From Nitrososphaerota archaeon (GTDB lineage: Archaea > Thermoproteota > Nitrososphaeria > Nitrososphaerales > Nitrosopumilaceae): DNA of 6,532 nt. Below, one piece after another: positions 1 through 5,513 of this stretch (the stretch's first letter is position 1; every line of letters starts with the position of its first letter). Below the pieces are notes generated by a model that made no database searches, was not told the DNA's origin, and worked only from the letters and a program-made list of their open reading frames with translations. The position numbers and the translations under genes were made by a program. The stretch is from contig JACQFM010000141.1 of the NCBI GenBank assembly GCA_016200035.1, forward strand, positions 1 through 6,532, read 5' to 3'.

Positions 1-668
1 TATACAAATGATGCCCACAGAATTACGAAAATTATCAAAGCACTAAACTTCATTCTATCTATTAAACCACCGACTACGAGTGCTGGCGTGAGAATAGCAA
101 ATGTACCTTGGAATATCATGAATACCTGATGAGGAACTCCGGACGCAAATCCTGAACTATGACATGTTGCAGTATCTAAACAGCCTCCTTTGTTATTTAG
201 TGTCCCCAATGGAGCAACATGGGAGACTTTATTCAAACCTACATAATCGAAAGAACCTACAAATTGGTTTATTCCTTCTGTCGCAGGTCCAAAGGCTATG
301 GAATATCCCCACAAAACCCATTGAACTGAGATAAGCCCAATTATTATGAATACCATACCCATTGTGTTAACTACGTTCTTGGTGCGGGCAAGACCTCCGT
401 AAAAGAATGCAACACCTGGTGTCATCAAAAGAACAAGTGCTGATGCCATAAGTATCCACACAGTGCTACCAGAATCTATCGCACATGGTGTATCCATTAT
501 TCCATCGTGGTTTTTATCCATCCAACATTCAGCTGAATTTCCGCTGTAGAGCATTACTGCGTCATTGTCGGAAACATCTTGAGCGTAAACCTGTTCAAGA
601 GAAACCGCTGACGTAATAGCTACTGCTGCAACTAGTAATATTGGTAGAATGCGTTTCTTAGTAACCAC
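1..668 (-). CDS. amt: Ammonium transporter Amt, N-terminal half (partial, runs off left edge)
   Basis: This is an Amt/MEP/Rh-family channel that moves ammonium across the cytoplasmic membrane; in ammonia oxidisers it serves nitrogen and energy supply. 222 codons are visible. A signal peptide has basic residues 4-6 (KKR), a hydrophobic core 7-24 and a probable cleavage at VYA|QD (29/30). Family hallmarks follow: MTPGVAFFYGGL (82-93) in the first core helix, WVLWGYSIAFG (117-127), and FQGTFAILTPALVVGGLIDR (186-205), which lines up with the E. coli AmtB FQGSFACIT segment and keeps both gate phenylalanines (F186, F190). The pore histidines lie outside the window. The start is a GTG at 668-666: a TATA box centred about 25 bases upstream puts transcription start on this codon, so the mRNA is probably leaderless. 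Two external loops carry cysteine pairs (C48/C62 and C163/C169), the first enclosing a DxNxDGxxD loop. The family assignment is secure; the exact start is inferred. Confidence 0.95.
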   Translation of the reverse strand, partial: MVTKKRILPILLVAAVAITSAVSLEQVYAQDVSDNDAVMLYSGNSAECWMDKNHDGIMDTPCAIDSGSTVWILMASALVLLMTPGVAFFYGGLARTKNVVNTMGMVFIIIGLISVQWVLWGYSIAFGPATEGINQFVGSFDYVGLNKVSHVAPLGTLNNKGGCLDTATCHSSGFASGVPHQVFMIFQGTFAILTPALVVGGLIDRMKFSALIIFVILWASFV

Positions 669-687
669 GATGAGCAAAACGGTGGAA

Positions 688-697
688 ATTATATAAG
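688..697 (-). promoter_or_regulatory. TATA box of amt
   Basis: The minus strand reads CTTATATAAT. Its centre lies about 25 bases before the GTG start of amt, the usual archaeal TATA-to-start-site distance, which implies a leaderless transcript. The core TTATATAA is a perfect palindrome, so direction is set only by its position relative to the gene. Confidence 0.65.
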
Positions 698-760
698 TAT
701 GGAGAGTTTGGACACATCGACAAGATATATTGTTATATTTGGGCACCTAATGATACTAAC

Positions 761-778
761 ATAAAATGCTCATTTTAT
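761..778. promoter_or_regulatory. Perfect inverted repeat in the amt / winged-helix intergenic region (candidate operator)
   Basis: ATAAAATG, a 2-base spacer CT, then CATTTTAT form a perfect 8+8 dyad. It sits near the middle of the 206-base divergent intergenic region (669-874), about 93 bases from the amt start and 97 from the winged-helix gene start. A symmetric site of this size suits a dimeric DNA-binding protein. In AT-rich DNA such dyads also occur by chance, so the regulatory role is inferred. The rest of the intergenic region is AT-rich, with only a weak ATATA/TATAT repeat at 725-738, and I see no RNA gene in it. Confidence 0.35.
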
Positions 779-874
779 ATCAATATTATAGTATTCAAAT
801 TTTTCCAAAAAAATTCAAAATCTCTCCAGATTTCAATGACGAGTCTTCCAATAACGTCTGTTTAGCTTTGGCCT

Positions 875-1552
875 ATGCAATCAAATAAAACAAAACCCAG
901 GCTATCGGTCTTTGCAACATTCAAGACTAAGGGACAAGAGCTTACAGGAGAAGCGATACGTCAGAGAGGAATCATTGCGCATCTTGCTATCGAAACCATC
1001 CCCACTATGAGAACAAGAACATCAATATCACATAAGCTGGCTGAAAAAAACGGTACGATGTGGCAAAATCTATACTCAGGAATTTTTAGAGATCTGGATG
1101 AAATTCTTCTTCCACTAGGAATCGTTGAGGAGGCGGGGAGGTTACCATTAAAACGTGGTCCAAAGGCTCTACAAGAAAATGGGGTTCCGTATTACCAATT
1201 GACCGAGAGTGGTCTTTTAGTTGCAGCTTCGCTTGAAGAAATGAAGAATGAACAAGCAAAGATCATGACTGAATTTTATAAGAAGAATTCTAACTCCAAG
1301 GACAAGGAATTTGAGAAAGTAATTCTAACGCTTTTAGACGCTGCGCCAAGTTTTGTTTCATTACTGCTCAGAAAATATGTAGAAGCGTTTGGATTAGGAA
1401 AGATCGACAGATTAATTCCCTTTGATACAGACAATATGAAGAATGTTGTTGATGAATCGATAAGGATCCAAAAAGAATTCTTGGAGGGATTTTCCAAGTT
1501 GACAAATTCTGACAAGGAAACTGTAATGAATTTTTTTAAAAAAATAGACTAA
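875..1552 (+). CDS. Winged-helix-like hypothetical protein, possible regulator
   Basis: This is a 225-residue soluble protein with no signal peptide, membrane segment or cysteine. I do not recognise a named family. Residues about 30-120 look like a winged helix-turn-helix: a helical stretch, then MWQNLYSGIFRDLDEILLPL (62-81) as a helix, GIVEEAGRLP and a basic loop KRGPKA (93-98) as a possible wing, and PYYQLTESGLLVAASLEE (105-122), a pattern common at the end of archaeal winged-helix domains. The C-terminal 100 residues are predicted helical and charged, possibly for dimerisation. ATG 875 is the first usable start, since an in-frame TAG lies at 863-865; I see no ribosome binding site and no clear TATA box. 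It is divergent from amt and 45 bases before atpC. Regulation of either neighbour is inference. DNA binding is plausible; a structural role cannot be excluded. Confidence 0.8.
   Translation: MQSNKTKPRLSVFATFKTKGQELTGEAIRQRGIIAHLAIETIPTMRTRTSISHKLAEKNGTMWQNLYSGIFRDLDEILLPLGIVEEAGRLPLKRGPKALQENGVPYYQLTESGLLVAASLEEMKNEQAKIMTEFYKKNSNSKDKEFEKVILTLLDAAPSFVSLLLRKYVEAFGLGKIDRLIPFDTDNMKNVVDESIRIQKEFLEGFSKLTNSDKETVMNFFKKID
1531..1544 (+). terminator. T7A7 tract at the end of the winged-helix gene (possible T-rich terminator)
   Basis: Seven T followed by seven A make a 14-base palindrome inside the last codons (Phe-Phe-Lys-Lys). Archaeal termination often occurs on T-runs in the coding strand, so transcription may stop here before atpC, which has its own TATA-like box. 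No GC stem is present, and the tract is also simply coding sequence, so support is weak. Confidence 0.25.
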
Positions 1553-1562
1553 ATCTCCAAAC

Positions 1563-1570
1563 ATTAAAAT
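1563..1570 (+). promoter_or_regulatory. Putative TATA box of atpC
   Basis: ATTAAAAT lies in the 45-base gap before atpC, centred about 31 bases upstream of the ATG at 1598. This would give a transcript with only a few leader bases. The match to an archaeal TATA element is moderate. Confidence 0.4.
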
Positions 1571-1597
1571 CCCTATCAGAAGCAGCCTTTTAGTTAA

Positions 1598-2641
1598 ATG
1601 GGCATTGGTGCTCCGCAAAAAATATTTGGTTCTGTCAAGTCTTTTAGTGCTCGTGGAAGACTGCTTTCAAGAAATGAGCTGCAGACTCTTGCTGAATCTA
1701 GGAATTTGGACGAGCTTGTCACAAGAATAAAAGGCACTGTTTACGTAAATGCTATTTCAAAACTTGCAAAGCCGATTACAGCTGAAAAAATAGAATCTGC
1801 ACTTAGAGCTCATCTTGCAGACGTCCATTATTCCCTCTTAAAAGCGATGGGTGGATCACCTGTTCTAAACGCCTATTATCTCAAGTTCCTGATTTGGAAC
1901 TTGAAATTAATCTTCAAGGGAAAAATTTCAGGCAGAGCATATGAGGAAATTGAACCCTACATCAACCTGCATGCTGAAGAATTGATAGGGCGGCGTGATA
2001 CAGTGATCAAAGCTCTTGTTGCAAAAGACATGGAAGAAGCTGTTTCGAGTCTTGCCTCAAGTGAGTTTGGTGAAGAGACAGCAAAAGCAGTTGCTCTCTA
2101 TAATGAGAAAAAAAATCTCCAGGTGTTTGACACATATCTTGATAAGGTATTCTTCAAGCAGCTAGACAGCGCATTGAAGGCGTCAGGAGAACACGATCTT
2201 GTCCATCTAATATCAATGGATATCGACTTTTATAATCTGCTTAGTATCTTGCGTGGCAAGTTCTGGGGATTGGATGAGCAACAAATACAAGATTTGATTG
2301 TGACCCACACAACTACAGCCCCAAAAGATCTTCTTGGAAGGATGATAAACGCAGAATCTGTAAAAGATGCACTTTCTGAGCTCTCAAATACTATTTACAA
2401 GGACTTGATACCACAAACAGATAACGCAATTGATGCACTTTCACAATTTGAAAGAAGTTTTGAAATGACCATCTACAAAGCGATAAACAAGACATTTACG
2501 CGGATGTTTAGTTTTTCAACAGTAGTTGGAATCTTGAAGCTAACAAGTTATGAAGTAAGAAATATAGCTGCAATTGCTTTTGCAGTTGAACAACAGATAC
2601 CTGTGCAGACTGTAATGTCAAAACTTGTTATTGCAGAGTAA
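1598..2641 (+). CDS. atpC: A-type ATP synthase subunit C (V-ATPase d/C family)
   Basis: Subunit C (homologue of V-ATPase subunit d) is the funnel-shaped socket that couples the membrane c-ring to the central stalk of the archaeal A1Ao ATP synthase. The 347 residues match the usual family length of about 330-360, and the protein is nearly all helical, as expected from three repeated helical modules. Recognisable segments are the N-terminal RGRLLSRNELQTLAES and LVTRIKGTVYVNAI (about residues 19-53), the internal DIDFYNLLSILRGKFWGL (about 208-225), where helix residues face the rotor, and the C-terminal TSYEVRNIAAIAFAVEQQIP (about 317-336), equivalent to the conserved ExRNIRAIA...E motif. The ATG is immediately preceded by an in-frame TAA (1595-1597), so no longer start exists. 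No other ATP synthase subunit is visible beside it, so here the gene stands alone. The family call is firm; the gene name follows archaeal usage. Confidence 0.92.
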   Translation: MGIGAPQKIFGSVKSFSARGRLLSRNELQTLAESRNLDELVTRIKGTVYVNAISKLAKPITAEKIESALRAHLADVHYSLLKAMGGSPVLNAYYLKFLIWNLKLIFKGKISGRAYEEIEPYINLHAEELIGRRDTVIKALVAKDMEEAVSSLASSEFGEETAKAVALYNEKKNLQVFDTYLDKVFFKQLDSALKASGEHDLVHLISMDIDFYNLLSILRGKFWGLDEQQIQDLIVTHTTTAPKDLLGRMINAESVKDALSELSNTIYKDLIPQTDNAIDALSQFERSFEMTIYKAINKTFTRMFSFSTVVGILKLTSYEVRNIAAIAFAVEQQIPVQTVMSKLVIAE

Positions 2642-2653
2642 GGATATCTAAAG

Positions 2654-3208
2654 TCATTTGGTAAAATCAAAAGATATTGAACCAGCTTGGCCAGTAAAAG
2701 CAGAACTAGTACTATAGAATGCTTTACCATCAATTCTCCATTTTGGTGTGCCCTTCTGAAGGGTATCCCAAAACTCTGGAGTGTTGCCGGTATTTTTTAT
2801 CACTGCCTTGCTGGCTATGGCTGTTGAGTGATCACGTAGAAGTGTAAAATAGTTCGAAGAGGTAATTTCGCCAGAGAGTCTTTCACCTATTTCCCCATAT
2901 CCCACCTTCACACCATTCTCATAGATATCATAACTTATCATTTCAAGTAAAAGTGGTACATCGTTTGGATTAGAAACGTCAAATTTTAATCGCAGTGTCG
3001 CCTCCCTTTCTGATACCGAAAGTATTGATATATCATTCAGCTTTATTTCAGGCGGTTTTACTTCCGCAGAAATGGTCTTAAGCTGTTCTGGAAGTGGTAA
3101 TTTATTCGAAATATTCTTCAAAATTCCAGAGCCTGGAAGTACGGCGATGAAAACAATAATTAGCCCTAATATCGCCACTGCTGCACCTACTAGAATCTTT
3201 TTCTCCAA
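2654..3208 (-). CDS. Membrane-anchored LEA14-like (LEA_2 / WHy domain) protein
   Basis: A 184-residue protein with an N-terminal membrane anchor (KILVGAAVAILGLIIVFIAV, residues 4-23) after a short basic start, a linker, and an extracytoplasmic beta-rich domain from about residue 50. PEIKLNDISILSVSEREATL followed by LRLKFDVSNPNDVPL (72-86) matches the LEA14/WHy fold, in which the 'x-v-x-NPN-x-vp' stretch is typical; IYENGVKVGYGEI (95-107) continues the beta sandwich. LEA_2 proteins are linked to desiccation or osmotic stress in plants, but their archaeal role is unproven. The start is TTG (3208-3206): no ATG or GTG fits near the anchor, and a TATA-like box about 28 bases upstream supports a near-leaderless mRNA. 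The gene converges on atpC with a 12-base gap (2642-2653) and diverges from the 112-residue orphan. Confidence 0.82.
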   Translation of the reverse strand: MEKKILVGAAVAILGLIIVFIAVLPGSGILKNISNKLPLPEQLKTISAEVKPPEIKLNDISILSVSEREATLRLKFDVSNPNDVPLLLEMISYDIYENGVKVGYGEIGERLSGEITSSNYFTLLRDHSTAIASKAVIKNTGNTPEFWDTLQKGTPKWRIDGKAFYSTSSAFTGQAGSISFDFTK

Positions 3209-3233
3209 TAAGAATAAAGAAATAAATTCTTCT

Positions 3234-3240
3234 CTTAAAT
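3234..3240. promoter_or_regulatory. Possible shared bidirectional TATA element
   Basis: CTTAAAT, read ATTTAAG on the minus strand, is centred 25-26 bases before the GTG at 3262 and 28-29 bases before the TTG at 3208. It therefore has the right spacing for both divergent genes in the 53-base gap. A second TATA-like stretch, CTTATA (3255-3260), could instead serve a start at ATG 3286. Confidence 0.45.
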
Positions 3241-3261
3241 GTTGAGCTAAAAAGGCTTATA

Positions 3262-3600
3262 GTGAAAGTTTCATTGAATAATTTTATGCAGTATCATCAG
3301 GCTGTTAGAATAGGTCAGGAAAGAGCAAGAAAATCTCAAATGAATCTTTTTTCGCATGCTGGATTTGCAATGCTTACAATCACAGTAAAGAAATCAGGAG
3401 GAACATTTGTTCCTGTGGGAGAACAAGACTTGGTTGCCATTGTTCAAAAACCCGAAGGTTGGATAACGGTAATAGTGGATGAAGAGGGATACGCTAAGGC
3501 TCAGTCCAAAGTATTAGAAGAAAAAGAAGCAAGAGAGATTTTTAAAAAAGCCCTTGCAGCTAATATCCCAGAATATACTGGAAAAGTTAAGTTAGTATGA
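3262..3600 (+). CDS. Conserved-looking hypothetical protein, 112 aa
   Basis: I do not recognise this protein. It is soluble, without a signal peptide, membrane helix or cysteine. It opens with a basic helix (QYHQAVRIGQERARKSQMNL, residues 10-29), continues with a beta-rich core (FAMLTITVKKSGGTFVPVGE, about 35-54, then LVAIVQKPEGWITVIVDEEG, about 56-75), and ends with a charged helix (KVLEEKEAREIFKKALA, about 82-98). The listed start is GTG 3262, supported by a TATA-like CTTAAAT 25 bases upstream; ATG at 3286 is an alternative and would remove eight residues. Even codon use and an uninterrupted frame between two well-defined genes argue that it is real. Its last 14 bases overlap the 3' end of pyrH on the other strand. 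Function unknown. Confidence 0.75.
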   Translation: MKVSLNNFMQYHQAVRIGQERARKSQMNLFSHAGFAMLTITVKKSGGTFVPVGEQDLVAIVQKPEGWITVIVDEEGYAKAQSKVLEEKEAREIFKKALAANIPEYTGKVKLV

Positions 3601-4264
3601 TTTCTGTCCCTTCTGGATAGCCTTTGATTGCTCTTTCTAAAGTTTTGATATCTGCTTTGATAATACGTGTTTTAATTTTTGATCTCTCAATAACTTTCAA
3701 TGCTACTATATCCATTAAATCATAACTTCCAGCAATTGATTCTTGACGTACTAGCATGTTTCGAAGTTTCCTAAGCTCAATACGCTTGAATTTTTTTGCA
3801 TTTTTATTTTTATTTGGATCTGAATCATATATGCCATCAACATCGGTAGCGTTAAGAAAGAATGACGCCCGTATCTTTTCTGCAATTAACGCGGCTGTCG
3901 CGTTTGTACTTTGACCAGGATGCAAACCGCCTGTTATTACAATTAATCCGCTATCTACTGCGTGTGCAACTTCCTTAAGGTTAGTTGGAGGATGTGGATA
4001 CGCCTTGTCTTGCATGGCATAAATCAAGAGTTTTGCGTTAAGCCTTGACACCTCTATTCCAAGCTCATCAAGAGTGGACTCATCAGCTCCGGAGGATCTT
4101 GCATGTGAAATGTAGTGTCTTGCGATTTTGCCACCGCCTGCCACTATAACAGGCTGGTAGGTCTTACTTATTCTAACAAAAAATTCTGCATAATCCTTTA
4201 GAATTTTCGAATCATCAATTCCAAAGAGTCGTCCCGACAGTTTAATCACTATTCTTTTTTTCAT
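3587..4264 (-). CDS. pyrH: Uridylate (UMP) kinase, archaeal type
   Basis: PyrH belongs to the amino-acid-kinase fold and phosphorylates UMP to UDP with ATP in the cytoplasm, a step toward UTP, CTP and dTTP. The 225 residues match the archaeal family length. Visible motifs are IVIKLSGRLF (5-14) with the phosphate-binding Lys8, VAGGGKIAR (41-49), GIEVSRLNAKLL (69-80), GGLHPGQST (112-120), NATDVDGIYDSDPNKNKNAK (138-157) for the nucleotide base, and GSYDLMDIVALKVIERS (179-195) near the end. Position 121 is Asn where many family members have Asp (T-D-A-V-A). The ATG overlaps the stop of the upstream HD gene in a TAATG junction, so translation is probably coupled; GGTGA at 4278-4274 could act as ribosome binding site. 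It is the last gene of the tmk-HD-pyrH unit and converges with the 112-residue orphan. Confidence 0.95.
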   Translation of the reverse strand: MKKRIVIKLSGRLFGIDDSKILKDYAEFFVRISKTYQPVIVAGGGKIARHYISHARSSGADESTLDELGIEVSRLNAKLLIYAMQDKAYPHPPTNLKEVAHAVDSGLIVITGGLHPGQSTNATAALIAEKIRASFFLNATDVDGIYDSDPNKNKNAKKFKRIELRKLRNMLVRQESIAGSYDLMDIVALKVIERSKIKTRIIKADIKTLERAIKGYPEGTEIILT

Positions 4265-5511
4265 TAACTGTTTTCACCAAGAATGTCCTGCGCTGCCATT
4301 TCAATCTTTTTTCTATTCCTTTCTGAAGTATAGACACGTAGCATGTTCATAAAACCAGATATTGCAGAGACGAGTGGAATTTCTGAAATTGGAAGTTCAT
4401 ATGCTTCTTTTGGAATCGAACCTTTCTTTGAAGTGAGTATAATTGATTGAGATTCTTTTTTTGAGGGAGTCAAAGGAATCGATGGTGTCCTTGATGAGTC
4501 GACGTAGATTTCTGATTCGTCTATATTTGTTTTTTTGGAAATTTCTTTTCTTATCTCCACAGTTTTTTTTGCATCTGGCATTTCCATTCCAGTTAGAATT
4601 TTTTCAAAGACGCATTTAAGTAATCTTCGTCGCTGGTAGTCCTCTGCAAGCTGTCTTGCTTTTTTTATCTCAGCAGATTTCGGCGACATCATAATTAGCC
4701 GTGAAATAACAAATTCGTCCGTTAATTGTATGAAGATATCAGGATCGAAATTAGTAAATCCAAGCTCATCATCTGCAAGACTCATAGATTCAAGCAACAT
4801 AACTTCAGCTGAACGGACAGTTTTATGAAAATAGACAGCTTTGAACATTTGGTATCGTGAAATCATCATAGATTCAAATGAGTATAGAGCTGATTTGTCA
4901 AGTGAGAGTTTTTTTTCATAAACTCCTAGTGATTGGATTATCCTTCGAAAATCTATTTTAGCGTGTTCCGCACCGGTGAAATATCCATCTCGTGGTAGAT
5001 AGTCCATTATATCGGCGCTGAGACCGCCAGATATTATCTCGTTCATGAATAGATGTTTAGAGTTACCAAATGCAAGCTCCGAAAGGAATTTTTTATCAAA
5101 GCCGGATTTTGAAATTGAGTCTCCAACTTCTGTTTCAAGAATTAGTTTTTTCCCAATTTCTTCGTGTGAAATTTTCTTTTTTCTCTCTAGTACTTCTTCA
5201 AAAAGATGGGAAAATGGGCCGTGTCCTATATCATGCAAAAGGCCGGCAAGTCTGACATTTGAAACATCGTCTGAACTCAAAAAACCCTTATCTTTGAGCA
5301 CATTTGCAGCCGACCCAGCCAGATGCATCACACCAAGAGAATGCTCAAATCTGGAATGTTGGGCGCTGGGATAAACTAGATGAGCTCCTGCTAATTGCCT
5401 AATTCTACGAAGTCTCTGAAATGTTGGTGTATCGATCACCATTAGCTCTGGAGAATTTATTCTAATAAAATCATGTATCGGATCAACGATCTCTAAGTGT
5501 TTGTGTGCCAT
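4264..5511 (-). CDS. HD-domain phosphohydrolase (COG1078 / SAMHD1- and YwfO-like)
   Basis: A 415-residue HD-superfamily metal-dependent phosphohydrolase of the dNTP-triphosphohydrolase-like branch. The N-terminal DPIHDFI (10-16) and TPTFQRLRRIRQLA (28-41) are typical, followed by HSRFEHSLGVMHLA (52-65), LLHDIGHGPFSH (91-102) and SADIMDYLPRDGYFTG (165-180). Predicted metal ligands are H57, H93, D94 and D167, all present; the HGPFSH histidines and the DYxxRD motif also match. The C-terminal part (about 300-415) with EIYVDSSRTPSIPLTPSKKE is standard for COG1078, so the protein is full length. Relatives such as SAMHD1 cleave dNTPs to nucleoside plus triphosphate; that activity here is inferred, and other nucleotides are possible substrates. 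It starts with ATG two bases after the tmk stop, with a weak GGA six bases upstream, and its stop overlaps the pyrH start. Lying between dTMP and UMP kinases supports a nucleotide-pool role. Confidence 0.92.
   Translation of the reverse strand: MAHKHLEIVDPIHDFIRINSPELMVIDTPTFQRLRRIRQLAGAHLVYPSAQHSRFEHSLGVMHLAGSAANVLKDKGFLSSDDVSNVRLAGLLHDIGHGPFSHLFEEVLERKKKISHEEIGKKLILETEVGDSISKSGFDKKFLSELAFGNSKHLFMNEIISGGLSADIMDYLPRDGYFTGAEHAKIDFRRIIQSLGVYEKKLSLDKSALYSFESMMISRYQMFKAVYFHKTVRSAEVMLLESMSLADDELGFTNFDPDIFIQLTDEFVISRLIMMSPKSAEIKKARQLAEDYQRRRLLKCVFEKILTGMEMPDAKKTVEIRKEISKKTNIDESEIYVDSSRTPSIPLTPSKKESQSIILTSKKGSIPKEAYELPISEIPLVSAISGFMNMLRVYTSERNRKKIEMAAQDILGENS
4274..4278 (-). promoter_or_regulatory. 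Shine-Dalgarno-like site for pyrH inside the HD gene
   Basis: The minus strand reads GGTGA nine bases before the pyrH ATG, complementary to the usual archaeal 16S 3' end. With the TAATG junction this supports translation of pyrH as an internal gene of a polycistronic mRNA. Confidence 0.4.
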
Positions 5512-5513
5512 TT

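Noticed and set aside
725..738. ATATA/TATAT short inverted repeat before amt
   Set aside because: Five-base arms of pure A/T in AT-rich intergenic DNA are expected by chance; only the longer 761-778 dyad was kept.
669..874. Possible small RNA or riboswitch in the longest intergenic region
   Set aside because: No GC-rich stems, tRNA-like boxes or riboswitch core visible; amt appears leaderless, leaving no room for a 5' riboswitch.
1276..1618. Minus-strand open frames (1276-1515 and 1412-1618) antisense to the winged-helix-like gene
   Set aside because: No domain, no promoter, compositionally biased, and fully explained by the plus-strand coding frame.
2548..2733. Minus-strand 61-codon frame across the atpC and LEA14-like ends
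   Set aside because: It overlaps the conserved C-terminus of atpC and the end of the LEA14-like gene, and its hydrophobic translation is a typical antisense artefact.
4400..4925. Several A7-A8 runs in the HD gene (minus strand), possible programmed slippage sites
   Set aside because: The frame is intact and encodes Lys-Lys pairs expected in AT-rich DNA; no alternative-frame product with a known domain follows.
5045..5374. Plus-strand open frames of 109 and 61 codons (second at 5070-5255)
   Set aside because: They lie wholly antisense to the well-conserved HD-domain catalytic region, have low-complexity Ser/Phe-rich translations and no promoter; they are shadows of the real gene.
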